Shown here: piece after piece, positions 17,610 through 26,736 of the stretch | Layout of the letters: each line of letters opens with the position of its first letter | Numbering within the stretch: position 1 is the first letter of the stretch | Assembly: GCF_029080175.1 (NCBI RefSeq) | Contig: NZ_JARFJC010000046.1 | Length of the DNA: 64,000 nucleotides | Origin: Luteipulveratus flavus | GTDB lineage: Bacteria; Actinomycetota; Actinomycetes; Actinomycetales; Dermatophilaceae | Reading direction: 5' to 3' (one strand) | Made by a program: the position numbers and the translations under genes | Notes under the pieces: generated by a model | Databases searched by the model: none | What the model saw: the letters and a program-made list of their open reading frames with translations, nothing else | What the model was told of the DNA's origin: nothing

Positions 17610-18950
17610 ATGGCCAGCAAGGTCACCCCCATCAGCGGCTTCCAGGAGTGGCTGCCGCGCGAGCGCATCGCCGAGCAGTACGTCCTCGACACGATCCGCG
17701 AGGTCTTCGAGCTGCACGGTTTCGCCTCCGTCAACACCCGGGCCGTCGAGCCCGTGGAGCGCCTCTCCGACCAGGGCGAGGACGCCGACAAGGAGATCTA
17801 CGCCGTCTCCCGGCTCGCCGGCGGCGACGACGAGGCACGTCTCGGGCTGCACTTCGACCTGACCGTCCCCTTCGCCCGGTACGTCCTGGAGAACTCCGGG
17901 AAGCTGATGTTCCCGTTCCGCCGCTACCAGATCCAGCAGGCCTGGCGGGGCGAGCGGCCGCAGCGCGGGCGCTACCGCGAGTTCATCCAGGCGGACGTCG
18001 ACATCATCGACGCCGCCGAGCTGCCCGGGCACTACGAGGCAGAGCTGCTGCTGGTCATCGCGGACGTCTTCGGCCGGCTGCCGGTCGGCGCCTACCAGGT
18101 CCACGTCAACAACCGGAAGATCTGCGAGGGCTTCTACCGCGCGATCGGCATCGAGGACGTCATCGGGACCCTCCGGATCGTCGACAAGCTGGACAAGATC
18201 GGCGAGGACGGCGTCGCGTCGCTGCTCCTGGCCGCGGGGTGCTCCCAGGAGCAGGCCGACCGCTGCCTGGCGCTGGCCCGGATCCGGACCTCCGACACCT
18301 CGTTCGTGCAGCAGGTCCGCGCCCTCGGCGTGTCGCACCCGGTGCTGGAGGAGGGCCTCACCCACCTGGCGTCGGTGATGGAGACCGCCGCCGAGCACGC
18401 GCCCGGTGTGGCGGTGGCCGACCTGCGCATCGCCCGTGGCCTGGACTACTACACCGGCACGGTCTACGAGACGATGCTCGAGCGCGACCCCGGCTACGGC
18501 TCTGTCTGCTCCGGCGGCCGGTACGACGCGCTCGCCTCGGACGGCAAGCGCACCTACCCCGGCGTCGGCATCTCGATCGGTGTCTCGCGGCTGCTCGGCC
18601 TGCTGATCGGCGAGGAGGGCCTGACGGCCTCCAGGGAGACGCCGGCGGCCGTCCTGGTCGCGGTCAACGACGAGGAGACGCGCTCGGACTCGATCCGCAT
18701 CGCGGCCGCGCTGCGGTCTCGTGGCGTGCCGACCCTGGTCGCGCCGAAGGCGGCGAAGTTCGGCAAGCAGATCCAGTTCGCCGACCGCCGCGGCATCCCG
18801 TACGTCTGGTTCCCGGGCGCGGGGGAGGGCGGCGGTGACGCGGTGAAGGACATCCGCTCCGGTGACCAGGTCGACGCCGACGCCGCGTCCTGGACGCCGC
18901 CGGCGGCCGATCTGCACGCGACGCTGGTGACTCCCGGCTCGTCCGACTGA
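17610..18950 (+). CDS. hisS: Histidine--tRNA ligase
   Basis: Class II aminoacyl-tRNA synthetase charging tRNA-His. The 446 residues show the class II motif 2 region (YQIQQAWRGERPQRGRYREF), the histidine-specific RGLDYYTGTVYE segment, motif 3 GVGISIGVSRL, and the C-terminal anticodon-binding domain. AAGGAT lies shortly before the ATG. It is downstream of the metallo-hydrolase gene and convergent with a small membrane-protein gene that ends 13 bases away. Confidence 0.97.
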   Translation: MASKVTPISGFQEWLPRERIAEQYVLDTIREVFELHGFASVNTRAVEPVERLSDQGEDADKEIYAVSRLAGGDDEARLGLHFDLTVPFARYVLENSGKLMFPFRRYQIQQAWRGERPQRGRYREFIQADVDIIDAAELPGHYEAELLLVIADVFGRLPVGAYQVHVNNRKICEGFYRAIGIEDVIGTLRIVDKLDKIGEDGVASLLLAAGCSQEQADRCLALARIRTSDTSFVQQVRALGVSHPVLEEGLTHLASVMETAAEHAPGVAVADLRIARGLDYYTGTVYETMLERDPGYGSVCSGGRYDALASDGKRTYPGVGISIGVSRLLGLLIGEEGLTASRETPAAVLVAVNDEETRSDSIRIAAALRSRGVPTLVAPKAAKFGKQIQFADRRGIPYVWFPGAGEGGGDAVKDIRSGDQVDADAASWTPPAADLHATLVTPGSSD

Positions 18951-18963
18951 GGTCGAGGGCGGG

Positions 18964-19515
18964 CTAGGTCGCTGGGCTCTGCACCGCAGTCGCGGTGTCG
19001 TGGCGCGAGAGCAGGCCCAGCGACGCCAGGTCGAGACCCACCATGTGCCGGACCACCTCGGTCGCCGACTCCTCGTGCAGCAGGGCGTCCAGCTTCCGTG
19101 CCGTCTCCACGCGGCGGGCGTACCGCCAGCGCGCCTGCGCCCAGACCAGGACCACCAGGCAGATCGGCAGTGCGGCGACCAGGATCCCGAGCAGCAGACC
19201 CAGCCGGTCGAAGCCGTCCTGGATGTCCCGGCCCGCCTGGGAGATGCTGCTGCCGGCCTGAGACGCCTTGTCGAACGGCGGCTTGAGGTCGTCGCCGACG
19301 ACCGGCACCTTGCGCAGGCGGTCACCGGCGTCGCTCATGCTCGAGGCGAAGTCACGGCCGCCGTCCTCCATGTGACGCGCGGAGCCGCCGGCGTCGCTGA
19401 TGTGGGTCGCGATGGAACGCCCCACCGCGACCCAGACCAGCACCCACGTCAGGACCAGGGTGTCGGTCACGAGCTGGCGGGTCCGGCGGCCGCGGAGGTC
19501 GGCGTACAGCTGCAT
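18964..19515 (-). CDS. Two-helix membrane protein of unknown function
   Basis: Not recognised by function. The 183 residues have a short basic start (MQLYADLRGRRTRQL), a first membrane helix about 20-32, an extracytoplasmic stretch of about 75 residues containing repeated ISDAG/MSDAG/ISQAG turns and a hydrophilic helical character, a second membrane helix near 112-133, and a basic cytoplasmic tail ending in a predicted helical segment. Start ATG has GGGAGGG upstream. Similar membrane proteins occur near hisS or xerD in relatives. Divergent from xerD. Confidence 0.75.
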   Translation of the reverse strand: MQLYADLRGRRTRQLVTDTLVLTWVLVWVAVGRSIATHISDAGGSARHMEDGGRDFASSMSDAGDRLRKVPVVGDDLKPPFDKASQAGSSISQAGRDIQDGFDRLGLLLGILVAALPICLVVLVWAQARWRYARRVETARKLDALLHEESATEVVRHMVGLDLASLGLLSRHDTATAVQSPAT

Positions 19516-19646
19516 GGCGCACACCCTCCCACCGCGAGACCGCCCGGTGAGTCGCAGTTGCCAGAACCCGCGCGCGACGCGCGGGCGAGCAGACACCTGG
19601 ATGTCGTTGTGCCCTGGCAGAATCCGCTCGTCCGAGGAGGTGAACG

Positions 19647-20549
19647 GTGCAACGGTCGGTGCGTGGCTGGCTGGACCACCTGCGCGTGGAGCGCGGTGCG
19701 TCCGTGCACACCCTGCGCGCGTACGAGCGGGACCTGCGTCGCTACTGCGCGTTCCTGCAGGCGCACGGCGTGGACGACCCCCGGTCGGCGACGGAGGCGC
19801 ACGTCATGCAGTTCGTGGCGCACCTGAGGGAGGGCGACTCCGACCACCCGCCCCTCGCGGCCAGCTCGACCGCGCGCACCCTGGTCGCCGTCCGCGGTCT
19901 GCACCGCTTCCTCGCGCTGGAGGGTGAGACCCCCGGTGACGCGGCCGGGTCCGTGACGCCGCCCCGGGCGCCGCGCCGGCTGCCGAAGGCCATCTCCCTG
20001 GACCAGGTCGAGCGGCTGCTGGCCGCCGCGAGCGTGGGCGACACCCCGGTCGCCTTCCGCGACCGGGCGCTGCTGGAGCTGCTGTACGGCATCGGCGCCC
20101 GGGTGAGCGAGGCGACCGGCCTGGACGTCGACGACGTCGACCTCGGGCAGCACAGCGTGCGCGTGCTCGGCAAGGGTTCCAAGGAGCGACTCCTGCCATT
20201 GGGTAGCTACGCGGAGGACGCGCTCTCGACCTATCTGGTCCGTGGCCGTCCGGCGCTGAGCTCGACCGGCACGCCGGCGCTGTTCCTCAACCAACGGGGC
20301 GGTCGGCTGTCGCGGCAGAGCGCCTGGACGATCATCCAGCGCACCGCGGAGCGCGCCGGGCTCGCGCACGTCAGCCCCCACACGCTGCGCCACTCCTTCG
20401 CCACGCACCTGCTCGACGGCGGTGCCGATGTGCGCGTCGTTCAGGAACTTCTCGGCCACGCCTCCGTGACGACGACGCAGATCTACACCATGATCTCGGT
20501 ACAACAGCTACGTGAGGTCTTCGCCCAGGCACACCCCCGGGCGTTGTGA
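19647..20549 (+). CDS. xerD: Tyrosine recombinase XerD
   Basis: Site-specific recombinase that resolves chromosome dimers at dif together with XerC. The 300 residues have the SAM-like N-terminal core-binding domain and the catalytic set: Arg in GIGARVSEATGL, Lys in GKGSKER, HTLRHSFATH, LGHASV and nucleophile Tyr280. GTG start with GAGGAGG just upstream. It leads the segregation block parA-scpA-scpB, the normal chromosomal context, so it is not treated as a mobile-element integrase. Confidence 0.94.
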   Translation: MQRSVRGWLDHLRVERGASVHTLRAYERDLRRYCAFLQAHGVDDPRSATEAHVMQFVAHLREGDSDHPPLAASSTARTLVAVRGLHRFLALEGETPGDAAGSVTPPRAPRRLPKAISLDQVERLLAAASVGDTPVAFRDRALLELLYGIGARVSEATGLDVDDVDLGQHSVRVLGKGSKERLLPLGSYAEDALSTYLVRGRPALSSTGTPALFLNQRGGRLSRQSAWTIIQRTAERAGLAHVSPHTLRHSFATHLLDGGADVRVVQELLGHASVTTTQIYTMISVQQLREVFAQAHPRAL

Positions 20550-20557
20550 CCGTACGT

Positions 20558-20563
20558 TAGGTT
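20558..20563 (+). promoter_or_regulatory. -10 hexamer upstream of parA
   Basis: TAGGTT lies 9 bases after the xerD stop and predicts a start near 20570 and a leader of about 43 bases before the parA GTG. Confidence 0.35.
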
Positions 20564-20612
20564 GGGCGCGATCGGCGTGACGCCGAACGCCATCGAACCC
20601 GGGAGTGATCTG

Positions 20613-21524
20613 GTGACATCTCAGGCCGCAACCGAAAACGCGTCGCACGAGCGCCTGCCCGGCACCGAGGGTGCCGAGAAGGGTCAGATCGGCCCGACCG
20701 GGCGCCCGCTGCCGGCTTTTCCTGCGCCGCAGCCCCTGGCGCAGCACGGCCCTGCCCGCGTGATCGCGATGTGCAACCAGAAGGGCGGGGTCGGCAAGAC
20801 CACCAGCACCATCAACCTCGGCGCCGCGCTCGCGGAGTACGGCCGCAAGGTGCTGCTCGTCGACTTCGACCCCCAGGGTGCGCTGTCGGTCGGCCTCGGG
20901 GTCCGCGCGCACGAGCTGGACGTCACGATCTACAACCTGCTGGTCGAGCCCGGCCACGACATCAAGGACGTCATCCAGCACACCGCCACCCCGAACCTGG
21001 ACATCATCCCGGCGAACATCGACCTGTCGGCCGCCGAGGTCCAGCTCGTCGGTGAGGTCGCGCGAGAGATGGTCCTCGGTCGAGCCATCCGCCCGGTGCT
21101 CGACGACTACGACGTCGTCCTGATCGACTGCCAGCCATCGCTCGGGCTGCTCACCGTCAACGCCCTCACCGCCTCCCACGGGGTGCTCATCCCGCTGGAG
21201 TGTGAGTTCTTCGCGATGCGCGGCGTGGCCCTGCTGGTCGAGACCATTGAGAAAGTCACCGACCGGCTCAACCCGCGGCTGCAGGTCGACGGCATCCTCG
21301 CCACAATGTACGACGGCCGCACCCTGCACAGCCGGGACGTCGTCAAGAGCGTGGTCGACCACTTCGGCGAGAAGGTCTTCCACACCGTCATCACCCGCAC
21401 GGTGAAGTTCCCGGACGCGACCCTGGCCGCCGAGCCCATCACGACGTACGCCTCGACGCACGGGGCCGCCGAGGCCTACCGCCAGCTGGCGCGCGAGCTC
21501 ATCGCGCGTGGCGAGGCGGCCTGA
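20613..21524 (+). CDS. ParA-family chromosome partitioning ATPase
   Basis: Deviant Walker ATPase (303 residues) with KGGVGKTT at 57-64, LVDFDPQGALS and VLIDCQPSLG. About 45 poorly conserved residues precede the ATPase core. The GTG is preceded by GGGAGTGAT. Its place between xerD and scpA is conserved in actinobacteria (M. tuberculosis Rv1708), where this orphan ParA lacks an adjacent parB; it is a paralogue of the origin-linked ParA. A role in segregation or cell-cycle organisation with ScpAB is inferred from context. Confidence 0.9.
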   Translation: MTSQAATENASHERLPGTEGAEKGQIGPTGRPLPAFPAPQPLAQHGPARVIAMCNQKGGVGKTTSTINLGAALAEYGRKVLLVDFDPQGALSVGLGVRAHELDVTIYNLLVEPGHDIKDVIQHTATPNLDIIPANIDLSAAEVQLVGEVAREMVLGRAIRPVLDDYDVVLIDCQPSLGLLTVNALTASHGVLIPLECEFFAMRGVALLVETIEKVTDRLNPRLQVDGILATMYDGRTLHSRDVVKSVVDHFGEKVFHTVITRTVKFPDATLAAEPITTYASTHGAAEAYRQLARELIARGEAA

Positions 21525-21529
21525 TCCGA

Positions 21530-22522
21530 ATGGTGGTCGAGGAGGTCTCCGAGCACTCGGAGGCCGGCTCCGCAGCGCCCCCGGTCGTCCCGGTGGACGC
21601 GGAGGCGACCCCCGGCGGGGTGCTGACCCGTCGCGCCGCCGTAGCACCGTTCCAGGTCAGCCTCGACGTCTTCTCCGGCCCGTTCGAGCTGTTGCTCGGG
21701 CTGATCTCCAAGCACAAGCTCGACGTGACCGAGATCGCTCTGTCGAAGGTCACCGACGACTTCGTCGCCCACATCCGCGCCGCCCAGGCGGCCGAGGCGG
21801 ACTGGGACCTCAGCCAGGCGTCGGAGTTCCTGCTCATCGCCGCGACGCTGCTGGACCTCAAGGCGGCGCGCCTGCTGCCGCAGTCCGGGCCGGACGACGA
21901 CGAGGACCTCGCCCTCATCGAGGCACGCGACCTGCTGTTCGCCCGGCTGCTGCAGTACCGGGCGTTCAAGGAGGTCGCCGGCACGTTCGCCCGGCGGATG
22001 GAGACGTACGGCCGGATGACCGCCCGGCAAGCGGGGCTGGAGGAGCGGTTCGCCGGCCTGCTGCCCGAGCTGATCATGAACGTCACGCCCGACCAGCTCG
22101 CCGTCATCGCAGCACGGGCGATGACGCCGAAGCCGGAGCCGACCGTCGGCCTGGCCCACCTGCACGCCGCCCAGGTGAGCGTGCGCGAGCAGGCGACGCT
22201 GGTCGTCGAGCGGCTCCGGGAGCGGCGCACGGCCTCGTTCCGGACGCTCGTCGAGGACGCGGACTCCACGCTGGTGATCGTGGCCCGCTTCCTGGCGCTG
22301 CTGGAGCTGTTCAAGGAGGCCGCGGTGGCGTTCGAGCAGGAGGAGGCGCTCGGCGAGCTCGTCGTGCGCTGGACCGGCGACGACGACGGCACGGTCGCGG
22401 TCAGCGACGAGTTCGACGAGCACGACACCGACGACGAGGCCGGTGAGAACCCCCGGGCCGGCGCGCCGGCGCCGGACGATCGAGGAGAGGACGCGCGTGA
22501 GCGACGACCCGAAACCCCCTGA
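21530..22522 (+). CDS. scpA: Segregation and condensation protein ScpA
   Basis: Kleisin subunit that bridges SMC heads and, with ScpB, loads condensin on DNA. The 330 residues include a variable N-terminus to about 40, the ScpA core FQVSLDVFSGPFELLLGLI, and a helical C-terminal domain around FLALLELFKEAAVAFEQ. It starts 5 bases after parA. The acidic tail beyond about 295 overlaps the scpB start by 26 bases, an unusually long but plausible overlap. Confidence 0.95.
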   Translation: MVVEEVSEHSEAGSAAPPVVPVDAEATPGGVLTRRAAVAPFQVSLDVFSGPFELLLGLISKHKLDVTEIALSKVTDDFVAHIRAAQAAEADWDLSQASEFLLIAATLLDLKAARLLPQSGPDDDEDLALIEARDLLFARLLQYRAFKEVAGTFARRMETYGRMTARQAGLEERFAGLLPELIMNVTPDQLAVIAARAMTPKPEPTVGLAHLHAAQVSVREQATLVVERLRERRTASFRTLVEDADSTLVIVARFLALLELFKEAAVAFEQEEALGELVVRWTGDDDGTVAVSDEFDEHDTDDEAGENPRAGAPAPDDRGEDARERRPETP

Positions 22523-23159
22523 CCTGCCCCCGGAGGTCGAGGCCGAGCCGGACGGTGAGCCCGCCGAGCAGGCCGCCGACCAGATCGCGTTCGACATCAA
22601 CGACTTCCCCGGCGGCGCGCGGACGGCCATCGAGGCCGTGCTCATGGTGGTCGACCAGCCGGTCACCGACGAGGAGCTCGCCGGCGCGCTGGAGATCTCC
22701 CCGGACGACGTGCTGGGCCATCTGAAGGACCTGGAGCGGCAGTACGACGAAGAGCAGCGCGGCTTCGCCCTGCGCGCCATCAACAACGCGTGGCGCATCT
22801 ACAGCCGCGCCGACTACGCCCCCGTCATCGAGAAGTTCCTGCTGGACGGCCAGCACGCCCGACTGACCCAGGCGTCCCTGGAGACGCTGGCGGTCATCGC
22901 CTACCGCCAGCCGATCTCGCGGTCGCGGGTCAGTGCCGTCCGCGGCGTCAACGTCGACGGCGTCATCCGGACGTTGCTCACCCGCGGGCTCATCCACGAG
23001 CTCGGCCAGGACACCGAGGGCGGTGCGATGCTGTACGGCACGACGCCCTACTTCCTGCAGCGGCTCGGTCTCGGGTCGCTCGAGGAGCTGCCGCCGCTGG
23101 CCCCGCACCTCCCGGACGTGGATGTCATCGACGAGCTGGTCGAGCAGGGGCACGGGTGA
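22497..23159 (+). CDS. scpB: Segregation and condensation protein ScpB
   Basis: Winged-helix partner of ScpA in the SMC complex. The 220-residue product has an acidic N-terminal extension of about 40 residues, then the conserved core RTAIEAVLMVVDQPV, LETLAVIAYRQPISRSRV and the AMLYGTTPYFLQRLGL signature. GTG start with GAGGAGAGG immediately upstream, inside the scpA 3' end. Part of the xerD-parA-scpAB-rluB transcription unit. Confidence 0.95.
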   Translation: MSDDPKPPDLPPEVEAEPDGEPAEQAADQIAFDINDFPGGARTAIEAVLMVVDQPVTDEELAGALEISPDDVLGHLKDLERQYDEEQRGFALRAINNAWRIYSRADYAPVIEKFLLDGQHARLTQASLETLAVIAYRQPISRSRVSAVRGVNVDGVIRTLLTRGLIHELGQDTEGGAMLYGTTPYFLQRLGLGSLEELPPLAPHLPDVDVIDELVEQGHG

Positions 23160-23256
23160 GCGGCGAAGGAGGGCGCAGCGGAGGCCGACCGAGCGCGACC
23201 GAAGTGGTGAGCGGGGTGCCTACGATGAGGACGAACGATCGAGTGCGAGGAGAATC

Positions 23257-24174
23257 ATGAGCCCGGGGAAGCCGCGTCAGAGCGGCTCACGAGGTCAGGC
23301 CGGCGGACGGGGCAGCGGCTCCCGCGGCCAGAGTGGTCGCGGCGCCGGCCCGGCGAGGCGCGGCGGGTCGGGCACGACCAAGCGCAGCCAGCCGACGCAG
23401 CCACCGCGCGAGCGGACCCCGCGCAAGGAGGCCGTCGACGTCCACGACCCCGACGGCGTGCGCCTGCAGAAGCTGCTCGCGGCGGCCGGCGTCGGCAGCC
23501 GACGGACCTGCGAGAACCTCATCCAGGAGGGACGCGTCCAGGTCGACGGCAGCACCGTGACCGAGCTCGGCGTCCGCATCGACCCGCTCAAGCAGGTCGT
23601 GCACGTCGACGGCGAGCGCGTCCAGCTCGACGGCTCGCGCATCTACCTCGCGTTCAACAAGCCGTACAACGTCGTGTCGACGATGAGCGACGAGCTCGGC
23701 CGGCCCTCGGTCGGCGACTACGTCGATCAGCGCAAGGAGCGGCTCTTCCACGTCGGCCGGCTCGACTACGACACCGAGGGCCTGCTGCTGCTCACCAACG
23801 ACGGTGAGCTGGCCAACCGCCTGCAGCACCCGTCGTACGGCGTGACCAAGACGTACGTCGCGCTGGTGCCCGGGCCGATCCCGCGCGATCTCGGCAAGCA
23901 GCTGCGCGAGGGCGTCGAGCTCGAGGACGGCCCGGTCTCGGTCGACTCGTTCAAGGTGGTCGACTCCCAGCCGGGCAAGGCGATGGTGCAGGTCGTGCTG
24001 CACGAGGGGCGCAAGCACGTGGTGCGCCGCATGCTCGAGGCGGTCGGCCACCCGGTCGAGAGCCTCGTGCGCACCGACGTCGGACCGGTCAAGCTCGGCG
24101 AGCTGCGCGCTGGCAAGCTGCGCCCCCTGACCCCTCGTGAGGTGGCGGCGCTCTACAAGGCAGCCGGTCTGTGA
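23257..24174 (+). CDS. rluB: 23S rRNA pseudouridine synthase RluB family
   Basis: Modifies a uridine in 23S rRNA to pseudouridine. The first 65 residues are Gly/Arg/Ser-rich and disordered. Then follow an S4 RNA-binding domain (LQKLLAAAGVGSRRTCE) and the catalytic domain with GRLDYDTEGLLLLTNDG, catalytic Asp170. 305 residues in all. The ATG has GAGGAGAA close upstream; a longer frame running into scpB is a shadow. Its stop overlaps the tyrA GTG by 4 bases. Confidence 0.94.
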   Translation: MSPGKPRQSGSRGQAGGRGSGSRGQSGRGAGPARRGGSGTTKRSQPTQPPRERTPRKEAVDVHDPDGVRLQKLLAAAGVGSRRTCENLIQEGRVQVDGSTVTELGVRIDPLKQVVHVDGERVQLDGSRIYLAFNKPYNVVSTMSDELGRPSVGDYVDQRKERLFHVGRLDYDTEGLLLLTNDGELANRLQHPSYGVTKTYVALVPGPIPRDLGKQLREGVELEDGPVSVDSFKVVDSQPGKAMVQVVLHEGRKHVVRRMLEAVGHPVESLVRTDVGPVKLGELRAGKLRPLTPREVAALYKAAGL

Positions 24175-25253
24175 CGGATCACGTCCTGGTCGTCGGCACC
24201 GGCCTCCTCGGCACCTCTGTCGGAATCGCGTTGTCGCGCAAGGGCTTTCGCGTATCGTTGGAGGACGTCTCGCCGACCGCGGTCGCCCTCGCCCGGGACC
24301 TCGGCGCGGGGACGATCGGCACGGACGACAGTCCCGACCTGGTGATCGTGGCTGCGCCTCCGGACGTCGCCGGCCAGGTCGTGGCCGACCAGCTGGCCGC
24401 GTACCCGCGGGCGTACGTCACCGACGTCGCCTCGGTCAAGGTCGCGGTGGCCGATGCGGTCCGCCGCGCCGGACCCGATCACCTCGACCGTTACGTCGGC
24501 TCACATCCGATGGCGGGCCGGGAGCGGTCCGGTGCCGTCGCCGCGCAGGCGGACCTGTTCGAGGGCCGTACGTGGGTCATCTGCCCGCACGCGGCGACCG
24601 CGCCGGAGGCGACCGAGCTCGTCCGCCGCGTCGCGGAGGCGGTCGGCGCGGTCCCGGTCACCATGGACGCGGCCGAGCACGACGCCGCGGTGGCGACGGT
24701 CTCGCACCTGCCGCAGGTCGCCGCCAGCCTGGTGGCTGCACGGCTGCGGGAGGTCTCCGAGGACGCGGTCGCGCTGGCCGGCCAGGGCGTCCGGGACGTC
24801 ACGCGCATCGCCGCCTCCGACCCGATGCTGTGGACCCAGATCCTCGCGGGCAACGCGAGTGCGCTCCTGCCGGTCGTGGAGCGGCTGGCCGGCGACGTCG
24901 CCGCGGTGCGGGACGCGCTGCGGCGCGTCGCCGACGACCCGGACAGCGAGGGTGCCCGGGGCGTGCTCGCGACCGCGATCGCCGACGGCCAGCTCGGCCG
25001 GGCCCGCATCCCCGGCAAGCACGGAGCGCCGCCGACGACGTACGCCACGGTGCTGGTGGTCGTCCCGGACCGGCCGGGCAGCCTGGCCCACCTGTTCCAC
25101 GACGTGGGGGCGGCCTCGGTCAGCATCGAGGACATCCGGATCGAGCACGCGCGCGGCGGACCGGTCGGTCTGGTGGAGCTGTCGGTGCTCCCGGCCGTCC
25201 TGGACCGGCTGCGCTCGGCCCTGACCGCCGCCGGGTGGAGTGTCCACGAGTGA
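24171..25253 (+). CDS. tyrA: Prephenate dehydrogenase
   Basis: NAD(P)-dependent oxidative decarboxylation of prephenate (or arogenate) on the tyrosine pathway. The 360 residues show the Rossmann loop GTGLLG at 9-14, SHPMAGRERSG with the substrate-binding His, the helical dimerisation domain, and a C-terminal ACT domain (VLVVVPDRPGSLAHLFHDVG) likely used for feedback inhibition by tyrosine. GTGA overlap with rluB. Which substrate is used cannot be read from the sequence. Confidence 0.93.
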   Translation: MTDHVLVVGTGLLGTSVGIALSRKGFRVSLEDVSPTAVALARDLGAGTIGTDDSPDLVIVAAPPDVAGQVVADQLAAYPRAYVTDVASVKVAVADAVRRAGPDHLDRYVGSHPMAGRERSGAVAAQADLFEGRTWVICPHAATAPEATELVRRVAEAVGAVPVTMDAAEHDAAVATVSHLPQVAASLVAARLREVSEDAVALAGQGVRDVTRIAASDPMLWTQILAGNASALLPVVERLAGDVAAVRDALRRVADDPDSEGARGVLATAIADGQLGRARIPGKHGAPPTTYATVLVVVPDRPGSLAHLFHDVGAASVSIEDIRIEHARGGPVGLVELSVLPAVLDRLRSALTAAGWSVHE

Positions 25254-25285
25254 CGCGTCCGTACGACGCCTCGCGGTACCCGCAG

Positions 25286-25291
25286 TACCCT
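25286..25291 (+). promoter_or_regulatory. -10 hexamer for leaderless cmk
   Basis: TACCCT ends 8 bases before the cmk GTG, with no ribosome site between tyrA and cmk. Confidence 0.4.
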
Positions 25292-25299
25292 TGTCGGCC

Positions 25300-26004
25300 G
25301 TGACGACGATCCCCGCCGAACCTCTCGTGATCGCCATCGACGGACCCTCGGGGTCCGGGAAGTCCTCGGTCTCCCGCGCCGTGGCCCGCTCCCTCGGAGT
25401 GGGCTACCTCGACACCGGCGCGATGTACCGCGCCCTGACCTGGTGGTGCCTGGAACGTGGCATCGACCTGACCGACCAGGACGCCGTTGCGCGCGCCTCC
25501 CGGGAGCTGCCCCTCGAGCTCGGCACCGACCCCGCCTCGCCGGGCGTGACCGTCGACGGCACCGCGATCGACACCGCGATCCGCGAGAGCCGCATCTCCG
25601 AGGCGGTCTCGCACGTGGCCACCAACCTGCAGGTGCGGGCCGACATGCAGCACCGCCAGCGGGCGCTCATCGCCCGGATCGCGCTCGCCCAGGGTGGCGT
25701 GGTGGCCGAAGGACGGGACATCACCACGGTCGTCGCGCCCGACGCCGAGGTACGCGTCCTGCTGACGGCCTCCGAGGAGGCCCGGCTGGCGCGTCGGTCC
25801 AAGGAGCTGCACGGCGATGCCGGCGCGGCCGCGGTCGAGGCGACCCGGGCGCAGGTCGTGCACCGCGACGCCCGCGACTCGACCGTCTCGCAGTTCATCG
25901 TCGCGGCGGACGGCGTCACCACCGTCGACACCTCCGACCTCGACTTCGAGCAGTCGGTCCAGGCCGTGCTCGCCGTGGTCGCCGCGCGGGGCGAGCGTGT
26001 CTGA
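25300..26004 (+). CDS. cmk: Cytidylate kinase
   Basis: Phosphorylates CMP and dCMP with ATP. The 234 residues have the P-loop GPSGSGKSS at 15-23, GYLDTGAMYR and the late GRDITTVVAPDAEV segment with RRSKEL lid. The chosen GTG gives the usual family length; an earlier GTG inside tyrA would add 20 unconserved residues. It overlaps the following acyltransferase start by 8 bases. Confidence 0.95.
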   Translation: MTTIPAEPLVIAIDGPSGSGKSSVSRAVARSLGVGYLDTGAMYRALTWWCLERGIDLTDQDAVARASRELPLELGTDPASPGVTVDGTAIDTAIRESRISEAVSHVATNLQVRADMQHRQRALIARIALAQGGVVAEGRDITTVVAPDAEVRVLLTASEEARLARRSKELHGDAGAAAVEATRAQVVHRDARDSTVSQFIVAADGVTTVDTSDLDFEQSVQAVLAVVAARGERV

Positions 26005-26674
26005 GCCGCCCGCGGCGTACGGAGCGGCGGCCGGCCATCATCTGGGCCAGGTGATCGCCCCGATCCTCTACGACGCCCGGCGGCACGGGCTGCACCACGT
26101 CCCGCGCAGTGGGCCGGTCGTCCTGGTCTCCAACCATGCGGGCTTCCTCGACGGCCCGCTCGTGTACTGCCTCGCGCCCCGCCCGGTGCACTTCCTGGTG
26201 AAGCGTTCGTACTTCTCCTCGGCGTGGGGCGCGCTGCTCAAGGGCGTCGGCCAGATCCCGATCGATCAGAACACCGGTGACCGTGCCGCCCTCTCGGCCG
26301 CGCGCGGCGTCCTGGCACGCGGGGGAGCGGTGGGCGTGTTCCCGGAGGGCACCCGCGGCTCCGGCCAGGTGCGCGCCGTCCAGCAGGGAGCCGCCTGGCT
26401 GGCCCTGAACGCCGACGCCCCGGTCGTCCCCGTCGCCTGTCTCGGGACCCGCGGCACCGGCGCTTCGCGCGGGTCCTGGCCGCGCCCGCGGGCCCACCTC
26501 GAGGTGATCTTCGGCGAGGCGTTCTCCGTACGGCCGCAGGAGGACGTCCGCGGCCGGGAGCGGCTGCGGATCGCCACCGACACCCTGCGCGACCGGCTGG
26601 CCCTGCACGTCGCGGACGCGGTGTCGCGGACGGGCATGGCGCTGCCGGGCGACGAGCCGCCCCGTACCACCTGA
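25997..26674 (+). CDS. 1-acyl-sn-glycerol-3-phosphate acyltransferase (PlsC family)
   Basis: Phospholipid biosynthesis acyltransferase, probably membrane-associated, acylating lysophosphatidic acid. The 225 residues carry the HX4D motif NHAGFLD (His47, Asp52), the glycerophosphate-binding FPEGTRGSG and a later PVVPVACLGT. GTG start lies inside the end of cmk (8-base overlap). The cmk-plsC-der order is common in actinobacteria. A long open frame upstream inside cmk is a shadow. A perfect hairpin follows the gene. Confidence 0.9.
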   Translation: MSEPPAAYGAAAGHHLGQVIAPILYDARRHGLHHVPRSGPVVLVSNHAGFLDGPLVYCLAPRPVHFLVKRSYFSSAWGALLKGVGQIPIDQNTGDRAALSAARGVLARGGAVGVFPEGTRGSGQVRAVQQGAAWLALNADAPVVPVACLGTRGTGASRGSWPRPRAHLEVIFGEAFSVRPQEDVRGRERLRIATDTLRDRLALHVADAVSRTGMALPGDEPPRTT

Positions 26675-26684
26675 CGCGGTACGC

Positions 26685-26716
26685 GACAATGGTGGTCTGC
26701 CCGACGGCAGACCACC
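26685..26716 (+). promoter_or_regulatory. -10 hexamer and overlapping hairpin before der
   Basis: GACAAT (26685-26690) resembles a -10 box. Directly after it, GGTGGTCTGCC (26691-26701) and GGCAGACCACC (26706-26716) form a perfect 11-bp stem with loop CGAC. The hairpin may end the cmk-plsC transcript; if the -10 is used, the start site falls inside the stem. Confidence 0.5.
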
Positions 26717-26736
26717 CTCTACGCAAGGACGATCCC

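Noticed and set aside
19647..20549. Tyrosine recombinase as sign of an integrated element
   Set aside because: Sequence and position (before parA-scpAB) fit the housekeeping XerD.
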